Shown piece by piece: positions 13,094 to 27,000 of a DNA stretch of 64,000 bases. Below the pieces are notes generated by a model. That model saw only the letters and a program-made list of their open reading frames with translations, was not told where the DNA came from and did not search any database. The translations under genes and the position numbers were made by a program. Origin of the DNA: Dipylidium caninum (Eukaryota; Platyhelminthes; Cestoda; Cyclophyllidea; Dipylidiidae); the NCBI GenBank assembly GCA_017562135.1, contig QEYB01001046.1:5518001-5582000 (forward strand), written 5' to 3'. Positions within the stretch are counted from its first letter, which is position 1; the number at the start of each line of letters is the position of its first letter.

Positions 13094-14828
13094 TGCGAAG
13101 AATCCAATGTGCGGCGCTAAAATTCCCTTTGATCCCCCTGCTCTGCGACAACTGGCGCGAGAACTGCCATTCCCGAGCTCACTCTTCTCATTCCTCTTAT
13201 CCTTTACCTGAGGCAAGCCTCTCCACAAATAATAAGTGATATGCTCTCGTTGATCATAATTTTACTGAGAACACTTCATTGTTAAACTTGTAAAGCAAAC
13301 GATCCCACTCTAACAGTATTTCATTCCGACTTGGGTTTCATTAATGCAAAGTTACTAGAATGCCAGGTTTCATTTAGGTTATGGTCACCTTTTGTTATTC
13401 CCCTAGGCTCCGTAGGCGTCTGTCCTAGGCGTGACGAAAATGAGTTCGTTCCTCTACCGCGGCTTACTAAAGCGCGACGGCACCGTAACTACGAGTGAGG
13501 GAGGTTGGCTTAGGAGAAATGTTTCATGGAATAATTTTATACAAACGTGTCTCCATTGATGCACAGTTTCACTCTTAAAAGACGTGGGGCTAATCGAAAT
13601 GGGAGTGAATTGTCACAAAATTAGTGGGAGCCAAAAGTTCCCTTTCGTTGCAAATCATCAATCTAATTGACAATTATTCTCTGCGCCACCATCGCATGTC
13701 CAGTCGACATAACCGATTTGGAGATTCTCAATGGTCGCCATGAGTGGGTTATGTAACCGTTTTAACAATGGCAAGCTGGTTTCGTAATTAGTCCCGCCTA
13801 ACCACATGGTTAATCTAAGGAAATTTAATGGCAACTCTCCAGTTCTGCCAACAATTTGAGACCAATTTAAGCGCCAGGCGAAAGCCTGGATGAGGCAGGA
13901 GCGAACTCCTAGTGCGCATAACGTGGCCACAACTCGGTGGGGCCCGGAGGGGACGAGAGCGGGGCCAAGTTAGCGCGCACCGGATGAGGATAAGACTAGG
14001 GAAGGGGATGTACGGTGAGCCAATGAACTTCGGTCTACACCAAAACAGTACGCAAGTAAATTTGAAATATGGTCAACGAATGGGAGTTTGGCGATCCGCC
14101 GCTCTTCATCTGCTGCTGTTCCGGGTCAAGCCCACATTTAAACAATTGGTGCCTCACTAACATCGCGTGTCTAACAACTTTCAGCCCAACTCTTACTTGA
14201 ATATGCACAAAAATCTCCAAGGGGATTTAGCTTATATGGTTAGCTGAACCCATGGGTGGCTGTAATAAATTCCAGCATTAACTGCTGAGAGTCAAGGATA
14301 AACTATGTTCCCTCGCCACAATTCCTCGCGTCGCTACGGCGCATTTTTGAGGTGGGTGGACGACCATCTTCCCGCCTTTATTTTCACCGTCGACCGAAAA
14401 AGTACGAATTCAAATTACCTCAACAAATTTAAACATTGCAGCTTCTACACGTCACCGCTTTAAACGAGTGTTGAAAACTGTTGACTTGGATATGTCCCCA
14501 GGTAACCGATAGAGCCAACTACCTGTTCTGGACAGCAGGTGGCCCGACGATAGTTGAGTGTGGAAAAACAATTGTGGCATATCTGGAGGACGTTCCACTG
14601 TGGTGTGGCGATGACCCGAGACGCTACCGTTGCGGCAATCGTCGCGGGCGAGAATGAAGCGCTTGGCACTTTGTCACGCCGCCGTGTTGCCTTTCGAAGA
14701 AAGCGCATTAAAGCAATTTTCGGCCTGTAAATCCGGCCTCTCGTTAGGATTCCGGCATATCTGATTTAAAAACTTCAGTGGCGAAGGAATGCCCACAAAT
14801 GAGCAAGAGCGCCGGAGTCAAATCCTCC

Positions 14829-14862
14829 CAGTGAAGCGTTCCCCGCAGTGAAGCGTTCCCCG
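14829..14862. repeat. Perfect tandem duplication of a 17-bp unit
   Basis: The unit CAGTGAAGCGTTCCCCG occurs twice head to tail (14829-14845 and 14846-14862). It lies in a GC-rich intergenic patch and has no visible coding context. Confidence 0.9.
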
Positions 14863-15334
14863 CAGCTGACACTGAATCGCGTCGCCTCCGCAGCAGGCCC
14901 CGCGTCCCGCTACCCCGAAGGGCCGTCAGTGACACCCGCGCACCGAAGCGCGTCGTGCGACGGGTCGGAGGTCAGTCTGGCGCACACACAGCCAAACTCT
15001 TGGACATCTTAGCAGACGTGGAAACCCGTCCATACCTCTTCCCCATCCAATGCACACCCCGCTTTTTTTCATTCAAGAAATTTGGGAACTAATGTCACTA
15101 CTACTCCACTTCCACGCATTTTATCAGTCTTTAATTCTAAATTGCCCATAGAACACGAATGCCCAGCTTATTGGGTAAATGTAAACTCCAAGTTGATGAG
15201 TATTACCCGCTTTCACGCAATTACGGCTGTTAGAAAGCAACACCAAAGAAAGCCATCCCCCTGAAAAGAAGAACTGAGTAAAAGCAGGATCTAATGTACA
15301 CAAAAAGCGGTTAAGGCGGGGTTATGGAATAGTG

Positions 15335-18300
15335 CTAGTACTTGGCCTCCTGTCGGTCGAAAGTGTAGAGAGCAGCGCGACCACACGCCTGTCCAACGGC
15401 CAGGTAGCCGCCGCGTGGACTGAAGCCTACCGATGTTGGAGTGCCCAGTCGACCCATACACACTGGAAACTTGGCGTACACTTGTTGACTATCCAAGTCG
15501 AACTAAGAGAATACAAGCAGTGGTTGACGCAAAATATTTACCGTATAGCAGACCAGAATTTTAAACCTAACATTCACTTAGTTACACTAAAATTCCCTCC
15601 ATATGTTCAGACTTGCAAGTTTTACAAAAGAATGTAACGGTACAAAAGTAATAGTGAAGTGAAAAAAACTACATATAGAACGTTGTATCGCGCATATCAC
15701 ATGAAATCTTAGGTTATGATTTCAACAATAGAGTGCAAGGGTCATTTTCTACGACAATCGTGAGGAAACCGTTCAACGTGATCACTATACTCCTCCCATA
15801 TACGAACGGTAGTGTCACTCATGGTAGACTTGAGTGTCAGACGCATTGAAGTTTAGATAAGCAAAATCACACATCCAGACGTCCATCAACGACAGAGGAA
15901 AAAGCTAAATAAACCAAGTAGCATCATTAGTGCAGCAAAAAAACCACCACTTTACGAAGGTGATAGTAAAAAATATCAATGTGACAAATAACAGTTTATA
16001 AAACTCAAAATCAAAACCAAATGACGAACATCAAGAAGGCAACTAAACATGTGCCAAATTCGTACTCATAGGATTGTACACGCCTGTACTTTCAAACTAC
16101 CATATGTGAAAGGGTAATAAACAATGTTAAAGACAAGTTGCGGGTGATAATGCGTAGCCGAATGAATGCATACTGGCTGTCGAGCAAAATCAGAAGAAGC
16201 GTAATAAATTAACAACAGACGATAGAAAAATGACTACAAAATCGGCTCTCCAGAAAGCTAATACAGTAAAAGAACAGGATCCCTATTGAAATAAATCCTA
16301 AATGAGGGAGTAAATGTTTACAAGTCTAGCAGCCCCGGCCCGTAGGGATGACGACATGTATAGCAGCTGGCTCGAGGGATGAAAGAGCAGTTGGTCCACA
16401 GCAGTGGTCAAATTGCCTACAGACTTCATTGGCTTCGGCCACTTCGCAGTAGTTGTCATCACTTCCTCCCACTGGTAAATATTCACGTAGCCGGATTCAG
16501 ATCTACGACGTAACAGAGCAATATGAGATGGCAATAAAGATAAAATAACAGAAATACCCTCTCAGGGGCCCATTCCTAGCCTTATAAGCACATTCAAGAG
16601 CTACAGAAACAAGGAAAAAGTGTTTTTTGAAGCAACTGGCTCTCTGCTCTTTAGATTCACAAGCATTCCATATGCATATGTCAGTCTCACCAATTGTGGT
16701 CCGTTGGATACATCAAAAGGCCAGCTTGGTGCGCAAAATAAATGTTGTTAGCCTAAGGTGGGGAGATATTCACTATTCCCACCATTTAGAAACACCAGCG
16801 GCCGGTTTTGTGTACATGAAGATTATCTTTCCTCTAAGCTTAACTACTGAAATTAAAGACAGTTAGCAGCACTAACTGGTGTAGCTCATAGGAAGTACCG
16901 ACGTTCAACACTCATCTGACCAGTCAAAATCCCTAACATCGCGCCCAGGCAATACCAGCGTCCTATTTAGTCGACGGCGAATCTCGACGGCGAATCTCGT
17001 GGCTTCGTGGAGCACATAGTAAAGGGTCACTTATTACTGTGAAGAGTGCAGAGATAATGACAAGTGTTTTGCACCAAGTCTGACTGACCCGCAGGCAATA
17101 TACTTGGAATCATTCGAAATAGCGAAGCTGCAGCCTCCTGTGCAACTGTAATCGTTCCACCGATGTACTGGCCGAGCATTTTGACGAAGATCAAACATAA
17201 ATACGCAGCCTTCACCTAATGTAAAAGAGCAACCGTTCAATCCATTAAAATAAGATAAATATCAAACCAGACGACGGTCTTTTGAAACTATAACTTACGG
17301 AGCAAGTTCAAAACAATCTTAGAAAGTTTCAATAGTCAAATGTGGTGTCTAAAAAGCAGTCAAAAAAAGCTATTGTTGGAAAAAACGATTTGGGTTGATA
17401 AAAAATCCGTACGTGGGACAAAATGACCTAAAAAATCGTATAGGTGCCAAGAATTTAGTAATAACACTGCGAATAAAATTATTATTTACCGATTAGACAT
17501 TTCCTAAACGGAACACTGTTAACACTTGTTGAAAAAGATTGGATAAAAATGGTACCTTTAGATAAACGCTATTAAGTAGTTGCAATACCAACATTGCCAG
17601 CATATTGTGGCAAGTGGGCAAAGGAGCACAAGACAGATATGTGACAAAGAGCATAACGACAAGAAGATTTAAGTTAATACACAGATACGACGGTTTGTCC
17701 AAGCCCGCAGAACATAAAGCGCTAGGTTTCAGGGACATAGCGCTCTTGAGGGTTAATGAAAGTCGAAACGTTGACTGAGTAATAAAAGGTCGGTGCAGAT
17801 GTGCCTTTGAAGTGAGGATGTGGCAGTGTGAATGACTTCGGATGTACGCATTGTAACGAGGGCCAGGAAACTTCCCCAGAGGCACGAGTGTTTGGAAAAA
17901 TTTATTCCCCTTTCGGTGGTCAACAAAAGCGCGCACCAGGGACGGAGAGAGTCTTTCTGTAGATACTTTCGTTGAGTCATACAAATTCGCCATTAACAAA
18001 AAGTAAAAATAGCTCAATTGACTAATAGATAATTAGGAAATAAGATCTGAATAGAACGTCCCGAGTAATATCAAGAAACTTGAATATTGATAAAATTAGT
18101 TGAGGCAAACATATATCAACAAAACACCTCATCTTCATGAAGACAGTTCAAATTACCAAGAGAGTGGTTCTCGAGAATAAAACAGAATATACCAGAAAAC
18201 TGGTAGCAAATCAGCCGTTGAAGGCGTTATCTGAAAAATTAGAATTTACTCCTCCCCATAATATGAACACGACCTAGGTAAAATTGCTAAAAAATGATTT

Positions 18301-21300
18301 TCGACTGGATAATTGCATCCTACAACAAGAATTATGATGCACAAAATGAGCCTCAAGCGCGGGTGCAAACACTCATACCAAGATTAGTCAAAGTAATTCG
18401 CCAGTTACACTATTTTCTATCACAAGTAATCCCGAAATGTATGGGGATTCGCGCACACGAACTTTCGTATTTCATCAAGCGCTTCACCTTCAGAGAGAAC
18501 GGACACGACTATTTGTTTCCTGACCTATATGGCTGGGTACCAGAAGCAGTCATGAAGCAAGTGATTACTATGAGAGGCTTTTCACAGGCCCCGCCCTAGG
18601 GCAGAGTCAAACATTAAATTTAAAAGCTGGATACAAACAAAAGGCATAATTGCCTGGTTTTCGACTAATAGACAAACCATATAATGCAGAGAAAAATATA
18701 GGAGCATTCATATGCCACGAAGTTAATACGTCACAGATGTTTGGTTTCACCTAATACTTCGGTTGGCACTGCTTTAATTAGCGATACCGCAGGCATCGGC
18801 ATCGGTACTTTAACGCCATCATCTCACCTTTTTTATTGGTCTTCACGCCCGTAAAAGGAGGGGCGTAAATGAAGCCCCATAGTAGGGGATAGAAAGGATG
18901 AAAGTAGGCTTTTATCTTATTAACATGCCTGTTCCCCGCTGAGTCAAGAAAGTTAAACAGTAGTTCACAACAATCGATAGAAACTTGCAAGCAGACGACG
19001 TAAACAATTCTATACAAATGATACACCAAGTCTCACATCAGTTAAGACACCTCAGAACTTCGAATGTGGACGCTGTTAGACAAAGTATAACTCCGTCTCC
19101 AAAATCTACTTATATGTAATAACGGGCGAAAATTGTAAAAAAAGATTTGAAATGTAAATGGTGAGCTCTAAACGAATGGCAAAAGGATAGTCAGTCTTAC
19201 ATGTCAAAAAATACCTTATAAAGTTATGCATCAAATATAGTTAATAACTAAACCGAGAAGTAGTCTGGTCACGACAGACAATAGTGATGTGTCAAAGAAG
19301 CCAAAAATCGTAATTTTATAAAATAAGTAAAATGGGAGCAGCGATGAGATGTGCGCAAGCTGTCGTAGAAAGACGTAGTATTTTTCTAGTGGTGAACCCA
19401 ATTTACATTTTAAGCAGTTTAAATTAAAGCAAGCGGAGCGGGAAAATCAGAATCGAAAAAACGAACAATAAATTAAATTAAAAAGACCATAAATAATGAT
19501 TTGTGGGAGACCCCTAAAATTTACCGCGTTGAGATTGTCGAAAATATGACAAATAAAAAAAGGAGACTAGGAAGTCCCGCAAAAAAGTGTATCTGCTGTG
19601 TTCCATAATTTGGATAGCAAAGAAGCATACCTAAATCGGTGGATAAACAACTGACCCACTTAGCAGTACAGTAGAGGGGAACGGAGACCGGATTTATGAA
19701 AAAAATATATTGGGAAGGGGCCAATAACCTCTCCATTAGAATGGGAAGTGAAGTCAAGACGATTGGAAGGTCTACGACCCCAATACATTGTACTTAACAA
19801 GGCAAAAAACCACACAGCAAGTGCAAAGCAAAAGGATTGTCAAGTCGTAGTCAAACCAAACAGTGGAAATCGGAATGATTGAAATAATGGCAACAAATAA
19901 GTGGTCAGACTTTAGCCTTACACCGTGGGCCATAAACCAATCATGCCAGATCTAAGGGCATTTCAATGCAGAAATACACGGCTAGTACTTGGATGAATAA
20001 ATATTCATATTCATATGCTCGTGTTTAAACTAAAAACCTTCCACTAGGTTGAATTTTGCCATGATAACGACACTCGGTTTTTTATTAACGACTTTCACAA
20101 ATGACGAAATAAACCATAAAGTTCTGGTGCATATGGAAGATTGGTGAAATGAGATTTATTGACAATTTTTTAGACGTTCAAAGTTCTTCGGCGAAACTCG
20201 AGGATAAGACGAGGAGCTAATTTAGTGTATAGATTAATACAATACAACAAGACCAACTAAAATATTAAATAAAGACCCAACGAAACTACTAGAGAGTCTG
20301 CGTGGTCTGTTAAACGAAAGAACCTATGAATGAGATGAAATCCTTTTCAAGAGCCTTTTAGTGAGTTAAAATGTTTATGCAACTCATCGAATACACCGAT
20401 ATTTTAACGATGAATTTATATCCTTTTTAAAATAATCAAATTACGACAAGTAGTAAAGAACCGTACATAAGTAACATGCATAAATGATTGGCTTTTCCTT
20501 AGTGAAAAGCATACATTTGGAGACAGATCCAGTCGTAACTAATATTTCCCTCCGGTAAAACTGAAGGCAAGTTTATGGAAAGTCCAAGATGTAAAATAAA
20601 AAAAAGATACAATGAAATTAAAAGTGGGGTTCACTTAACCAATTGCCAAAGCCGTGCATACTACGAATGACACAAAATAACAATGGACTTACTTGAAAAA
20701 ACATTGAGGATGTCACCGTCTTGTGAAAAGCAATGAGATACCGCGGTGCCACTTACACGGGAAGTATTCGTTTTTTCAAAGCTCTACAATCAAAAACCAA
20801 AGGAAAAGGGTTAAACAATCTCCGATAAAACTGTCCAGTAGAATCCAGTAGAAAAAAAAACGTTGTCAGAAGCAAAAACAAACACAGGATCATCTTGTAT
20901 GGTTTCCTAAATTTTAAACATGGTCAAATGCGACTAACACACAACACGGCGGCCTAAAGAGCCAATAATAATCAGATTATAACCACGTCTTGAGTCACAA
21001 GCACTTAGCCAGCAAATTCCAAAGTTCACGATGACTCAGGGGCGAATAAGTGAGGAAAGTAAATATGTAGTAACCTACCTTTTTCAATTTACTCTGCGCA
21101 TAAAAAATAAAAGATCTAGGCAAATATGCTTACAGATCCACAAACGCAACGCGCTGCGCATCAGATATTGATGAACGAAAAACGTGCAAAACGAGTGTGA
21201 AAATATTAAATAATTACCACATCTAACCATTCAACTATCGCGCCTCATCCAAGTATACATGCGATTTTGGACATGGCTAGCCTCCAAAACCCTTTTACTG

Positions 21301-24300
21301 TCAATAAGTATTCAACAGATGCATGGATTTGTACGAGCTCACCTAAGCTTTACAAAATAAGTTACAGTTTCAGAATTTCAAATCTTCAAATAAACTTAAA
21401 TAGCAAAGGGCCTACTATGTCTGATACACCGATCTGATTACAGCGTGAATGAACTATATCTTCAGTAAAAACAGTACCGTTTTCCATATAGAAAAGAGCA
21501 AAAAAAATATGGCGTAGTAGGTTGGAAACTACAAAACATGCACTTTAAGTCTTTGTTCAGCTACCACTGTAAGAAACACATTGCAACGTGCGCTCATTTT
21601 CATTTATAGATCTTAAAGGTATTCATCTTACTCATTAAGCAAAATTTTTTCGTGTTTGTATCATTGTCCTATTTTCCATTTTAATTGTTTGAGGAACCAG
21701 ATGAAAACACAACGCAATTTGCATCTACTTTTCACCTGCGAGTTCAAATTGAATCATAGCGCAGCTCAAGTTCAGAGAAACACTACTGAGGCATTTAAGC
21801 ATCGTCAATTGGCTTCGCCGCGAGAAAGACCACCGGCCCATCTTGATAACGAGGAGGAGGAATTAAGGACGACGACTGTGGAATTCGATCCACACACACC
21901 ACTATTCGCGATATTGGGTATCATCTAAATAGGATCTAGCCATACGGCTAAAACTGGGATGTATTAAAACAAAATCCGCGCTTAATAAATGATCGAGTAA
22001 ACCAACTGGACTCCTATGCGCCTGCCGCACAAACTGGCGCAACTGCAGCTAATCGAGTGCGTCCAGAGCAAGTGCGCATCTTCGTTGCTTCCTTCGCAAT
22101 ACACGATTGCCGTCATTTCACATCAAATCATCTCTTGTGATGATGAAAGGTGGACATCGAGTGGCAATCGAAAAGGATCAAGCAAATGCGTAGCTAAGAA
22201 TACACCCACCCCCAGGACACATCGCGAAGCCGAAATCTCATCAAAGCAAAATTATGGTTAGCATATGGCGGAATGCCCACGGAGTGATCATCCTTTCTTT
22301 CTTCCAATAGGATAATCAAGCGAAACCACAAAGGAAGCGGCGGTGGCGTCCTATTGTCGTGAAATTGACATGCATGGGATTAAATTTATGAAGGAAAAAA
22401 ACCAGCATTGCTCAAGTAACACGACGCAATATTCCTGCACGGCAACACACGACGACCACGTAAAGCCCCCACCACTCGTGGCAAATTTAGTAGCTTCTCT
22501 ACGATATGAAATTGTACCGAATCTCCCATATTAACCTGATACTTCACCTACCTTGTGACTTATTTTTAAAAGAATAAAAATACATTAACGATTGCAATAA
22601 ATAATGTTATAAGTTGCGATTTTTGTTTTCTACTTTAAGTTCAAAGCCCGTTTCATAGTTTCCAATCTAATAGATGATAAAACCGAAAAACAGGTTTTTT
22701 TAGAGAATGCCGAAAAATGAAGAATTTCGCCCGAATGAATAAAAGAATTTATGAGAGTAAAGGATCGGAAAGTACTCAGCCAAGCATTGATTATACCTAT
22801 GAAAAAATATGGACCGCGCAACAAAAACCTCGACCTGATAGGCAAATTATAAAATTGAGCCTATAGCTTACTCTAAGGTCGACAAGATAAACGGCATTTG
22901 ACCCCGAAAAAGCTGCAAGACTGCTTTGAGGCGCAATCTTCACCGATTTCAACTTCTCCCCGTAACGCATATTGGGAGTTACATTCATTTGCGCCGCCTT
23001 GTTAGCGTTCAAGTCGTACACCTAAAAATAAAGGTTACTATGTAATCATCAGTAACAATTTTACAATAAAATATAGGCCGATGTAGGAGCTGTGTTCTAT
23101 ATAAAAAAATGTTTGAGGAAAGTCACTGACTAAAAAAGCAATTGCCCATCTGGAGAAATTAAAAATTAAAAATGAGCACAGGAGATCAAAACACAGCCAT
23201 ACTATGAACTTGGACTTCAGCTTATGGAATATAACACACCACAATAATAAAAGAAGCGAAATTGGTAGAATAAGTTCACAATTCCCTTACTTTGAAATAA
23301 TTTTTCATTCCTGCAAGTATGATAACATCTCCCGTATGCGTAAATTTCGATGAAGTAATTGGAAACCTCTCGAACACAAGATCTTCCAGAAGGTTGACCC
23401 CTGCCTTCCCGAACTACTTATGAATTTATGATAATTCTGGAATGAATCTTATTACGTTGAACAAGGCCAATGAGGTATCAACACTTGTTGTCATAAAAAT
23501 GCGATATGATCGGTTAAATTCAACGGAGGTTAAAGCAGCACACGAAAGCCTTTCCATATTTGCATCGCTTAATCTGCACATTCGACTATCAAAGTCAAGA
23601 GCAATTTCCCCAGTCCGGGAAATAACGCCATGTAGTGTCTCAGTGGCTATAGTTTCACACTTTTGATTGGCAATATTTCTCTTGCGGGACAGAATTGAAT
23701 GAGCGTCAAGGATCGAAGACTGCCTGCAAGGAAAAGTTGTTGTGGCAAGGCCTTGCTGTAGGGCGCATTGTTCAATGTTATCCTGAGTATTATCCTCATC
23801 GTTCCATGCGGGAATAAGTTGAATACTTCTTCCGTGTCCTGGGACATTTTTGCGCGTCTCAGTTATCCTAACCTGAATCGCAATTATTCAAGCACGCCTA
23901 ATAAACCTTATTGGGTCTTTTTATAATTTGAAACTCGGGATCTTCATCAGGTGAGAGGTTCGGAATCATGTGAAAGGATAGACCGCAAAGAACCCTGCCC
24001 ACGGAATCACGACGATCTAGGCAAATGTACGAAAGCCCCTCGGCTTGTAAGTGAAAATCAAAACAACGTGTAAATGCTGAATTGATGAAAAATCACTTAG
24101 GCTAAAACTTAATAGGCCATATCACTTTTTCAACCATATTTGTGTGAAAATGTACTTTAATGATAAGTAACACAAAGCTGACGTCCAAACTGAGCCATTC
24201 TACTCTGATTACCTCACTGATTATCCTAATGGCAAATCCTCAGAAACTACGCCTACATTATGAGGCAACCGCTCACATTGCTATGTCTAAGGGACCCCTA

Positions 24301-25766
24301 ACTGGTGTCGTCAACTTGGGAAGTTGCAATAACAGCTATTTTATCATTTTCACACGTGAAATCAACAGGGCTAACAATACGGTCATCAAAGTATGTTATT
24401 GTGTGAGTTAGGATTCCGGGGGATGCAGCAAACGAGAGACGAATTCATGGGAAGGCCCGATTCTCGCAGCTCATCCATGGAGCTGTAGAGAACGTGGTGG
24501 TATTAATAAGGTCGCTGTTAATGCACTTAGGCGATATAAAGAAAGTAGGTAAGAAAATTCATTTAATTCTCCATATGTCATTTCGCCTATGTACAAAAAG
24601 TAGGCTGTTGCAAGCCGTTGTACGAAGACCCTAGACGATCTATCACTCTTGATACTTCAGAACATAAATTAATTAATTTTCAATGTAAACAACGAACAAA
24701 CGCAAACAAACAAACAACAAGCACAATGCATGTCTCAAATCACCCTCATTGAGCCGCTGAGAAAGAATAAGATGGGAAATTTTCGTATACATTTTGATTG
24801 ATTCTAAAACCTTAAGCATAATGAAATGCGGTTTTACAATTACACCCCGTTAACAAGACTCTACTACATTTCTAAGCATTGGGATAGGTCGCAAATTTTT
24901 TCACTCCCATATGTGTGACCGTGTACTCTTGCTAGTCGACTCACATGACGAATTATAACAGAAAAGGTAATAAAACTTTTAATAAACTATTAGGCCTTTT
25001 TTCAATGCAAATCAGATTTTCTCAAAAATTTCGATCCGATATGGTGGCCTAATATAGCAAAATACTGCAAAGGCTGTGTTGACAGACGTATACAGCATGT
25101 GCAAATATATAATCAAAGGTACAAATATTACTGGATTAAGGGAAGAGGGCAAAAGAAAACATATAATACTGTGTGGACCATAAAATAACTACGTGATTGA
25201 CTTGGTCTCTTTTACAGAAACGGAAGCACATTTAAAGACGGCAAATTATCAAGCGAATGCGATTATTGCATGTGATATGACGAGGTGGAATTGCGTAAAG
25301 CAGCAGTGTTTATACGCAATAGAATACTTCTTTTTTGTGGAGGAACGAGCCAACATGATTTGTCATGTTATACAAGCAACGCGTGCTCACAGTTTGTAAC
25401 ATTGTTTCATCACCAAAATGTGGCTCAAATGCGGTAAGTCGCTTAAAATTAAGCACTAAGTTAATAATTGCATATAAAGGCGAATCGCTTCAATAAACAC
25501 TTTTGTTATTATAGACCACATTGACATCATTTCAGACCTTGCTCATTTTCAAACGTGCGAGAAAGATCACCCGTTATCGTATCCTCTAGCGTAAGTTGCA
25601 AATTCAGTATAATAACATAAAGCGTCAAATGTTGGCTGCCAGTCTCTTTTGGATAGGGTTTTGTGTAATCATTGTAGCTTGCAATGACAGACTTGACTCT
25701 AGATAAAGGTATATATCTTCTTGATTTCAATGTTTTTGTGCGTTCTTCACTAGGTAATTCAGGCAT
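15335..25766 (-). CDS. UTP18: UTP18, WD40 protein of the U3 snoRNP/SSU processome
   Basis: Nucleolar scaffold needed for early 18S rRNA processing. Eight exons are well supported: 24043..23907, 23872..23456, 23413..23291, 23021..22872, 20783..20693, 17215..17089, 16502..16322 and 15502..15335. All phases agree, and each block matches the human protein in order. Examples are IPAWNDEDN (human PVWVDEED), ISRTGEI (QRTGNFI), ANMERLSCAALTSVEF, LVFERFPITSSKFTHTGDVI, KNYFKVYDL, GTAVSHCFSQDGDILNVFS, YIACGSESGYVNIY and the C-terminal GFSPRGGYLAVGQACGRAALY. A candidate first exon, 25766..25538 (MPELPSEERTKTLK...), ends in the right phase and gives a 540-residue protein, close to human (556). Its weak donor (GTCTGA) and lack of sequence similarity leave it unproven. 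Intron sizes run from 34 nt to 3.5 kb. Confidence 0.9.
17216..20692 (-). other. Long UTP18 intron, strongly A-rich on the plus strand
   Basis: This 3.5 kb intron holds no recognised element. The plus strand is markedly A-rich, so the pre-mRNA is T-rich. Two frames inside it (minus 17493-18017, plus 18294-18599) are longer than expected by chance in AT-rich DNA but show no motif and no partner exons. Confidence 0.6.
20784..22871 (-). other. UTP18 intron, 2.1 kb
   Basis: The intron separates the exon ending VYLVDLR from the one beginning SFEKTNTSRV. It contains a more balanced segment near 21650-22540 with short plus-strand frames that I do not recognise. No repeat or RNA gene was seen. Confidence 0.6.
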
Positions 25767-25900
25767 ATATTCGGTAACAAATAACTATAAGGGATCTGTT
25801 CTCGTATTTTATTTATTTTTATAAGTTTTTGTCCGCAATTCGCTTTGCTGAAGACATGCATAATAGGCTAGTTTGCTGCAAGCAATCATTTGCTAGTTTT
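25767..25900. promoter_or_regulatory. Probable divergent promoter zone
   Basis: The strand asymmetry flips here. To the left the plus strand is A-rich (for example 20581-20640, about 30 A to 13 T). To the right it is T-rich (25801-25860, about 28 T to 13 A). In this window such bias follows sense-strand T-richness of transcribed non-coding DNA, so the flip suggests minus transcription leftward (UTP18) and plus transcription rightward. No core promoter motif is claimed. Confidence 0.4.
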
Positions 25901-27000
25901 CGATGAAATTCTCATGTCTGTGTAACAAATTTTCTCATCAAATGTCAGTTACCAATGTGGACATGTTTTCTCCAATAAATTAATAAGGAATTTTTATGAA
26001 TTTATGCTTACCACAGATGGAATTTTCGTACCATTCTCTTAGCTTGCTTAATTTCATTTAATTCTACTAATTGTACTTGAAGTGATTGATAACCTGCCAT
26101 CTGTATTCTTTGGTTTTCTATAATGGTTATCTTGCTACTTTACTCCCAATATCTAAAACAAAATTGCATTTTCGGTAATGGTTTGGGAAGTTAATACATT
26201 ACAACGATTGTTTCTTTTATCCTTAACTTTTTCCTGATGATAAATTAACTTAATTGTATTATTATGGTGCCAGTTTTTACAATTTATAAGGGATTTTACT
26301 TTTTCAGGCTAATATTCTCTCTCAATGTATATTTATTCCTGGTTATTTATTACGATTGAATGCTATTTCGTACCTCAATTAGATTTTTCGTTTTTGATTA
26401 TGCCGAATCTCAGAAGCGTCTTCCAATAATTACGTCCTTCTTACTATACTACTATTTGTATGTTTTCATTACAGCTTCAGTATACTTCCTATTTCGTTTA
26501 TCATCTCTAAGTCGATAAAAAGATTCATTGTTCTTAGTCTGCTAATTAACGCAAACGGTAAAATTTAGCGCTCCGCTGCATCTAAAGTTAAGTCATTTCT
26601 CTCCGCTATGACGTTTTGTCTCCATTTTCGGTTGTGTTTCAACAACCTGGCTGTATCTTAGCCTATGCTACGAATAATTTCTCAAGATAGGCTTACAACG
26701 CGTTTCGCAAACAACTATACCTTTCATACATCTCCGTCCAATTGCACTAATTTGACACAACTTTCGAATTTGATTTCTGTAGTAATATCTCTGGGCTGTT
26801 ATCAATAATCTTGGTTATCAGTGCGGTTTGATACTTACACATGGTTGATCGTAGTTTTATTGACTTCTGTGACTCTTTCTTTGATGTGCACGATTTTGCT
26901 TTTGTGTCATAGATTCTTAAATATCTTTCGTGCATTTGCTGCATTTACATTATTTAAAATTAACTAATGAATAATTTATGTTAGCAGATAAGCGAGTTCC
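25800..27000 (+). ncRNA. T-rich plus-strand transcribed segment (candidate, product unknown)
   Basis: The 1.2 kb right of the asymmetry flip is T-rich on the plus strand, as are the introns and UTRs of the plus-strand genes further right. No plus-strand frame of note is present. It could be the 5' UTR or first intron of a gene whose exons I did not find, or a non-coding divergent transcript. The class is an inference from composition only. Confidence 0.2.

Larger units (their letters stand above)
11526..15334. other. Intergenic between K2P 5' end and UTP18 3' end
   Basis: No complete gene is recognised. The frame upstream of the K2P start stays open to about 11765 and may hold 5' UTR or an alternative start. 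A LINE-like tail lies at 12983-13093. An isolated good donor site occurs on the minus strand near 12820 after a short ATG frame, with no partner exon found. A local GC-rich patch with a short tandem duplication lies near 14800-14990. Confidence 0.5.

Noticed and set aside
16971..16996. Two tandem copies of a 13-bp unit (TCGACGGCGAATC)
   Set aside because: Real, but only two short copies with no context that suggests a function; not listed as a feature.
17493..18017. 174-codon minus frame inside a UTP18 intron, first thought to be the missing UTP18 exon
   Set aside because: The true missing exon was found at 20693-20783 with correct phase and similarity. This frame shows no WD40 pattern.
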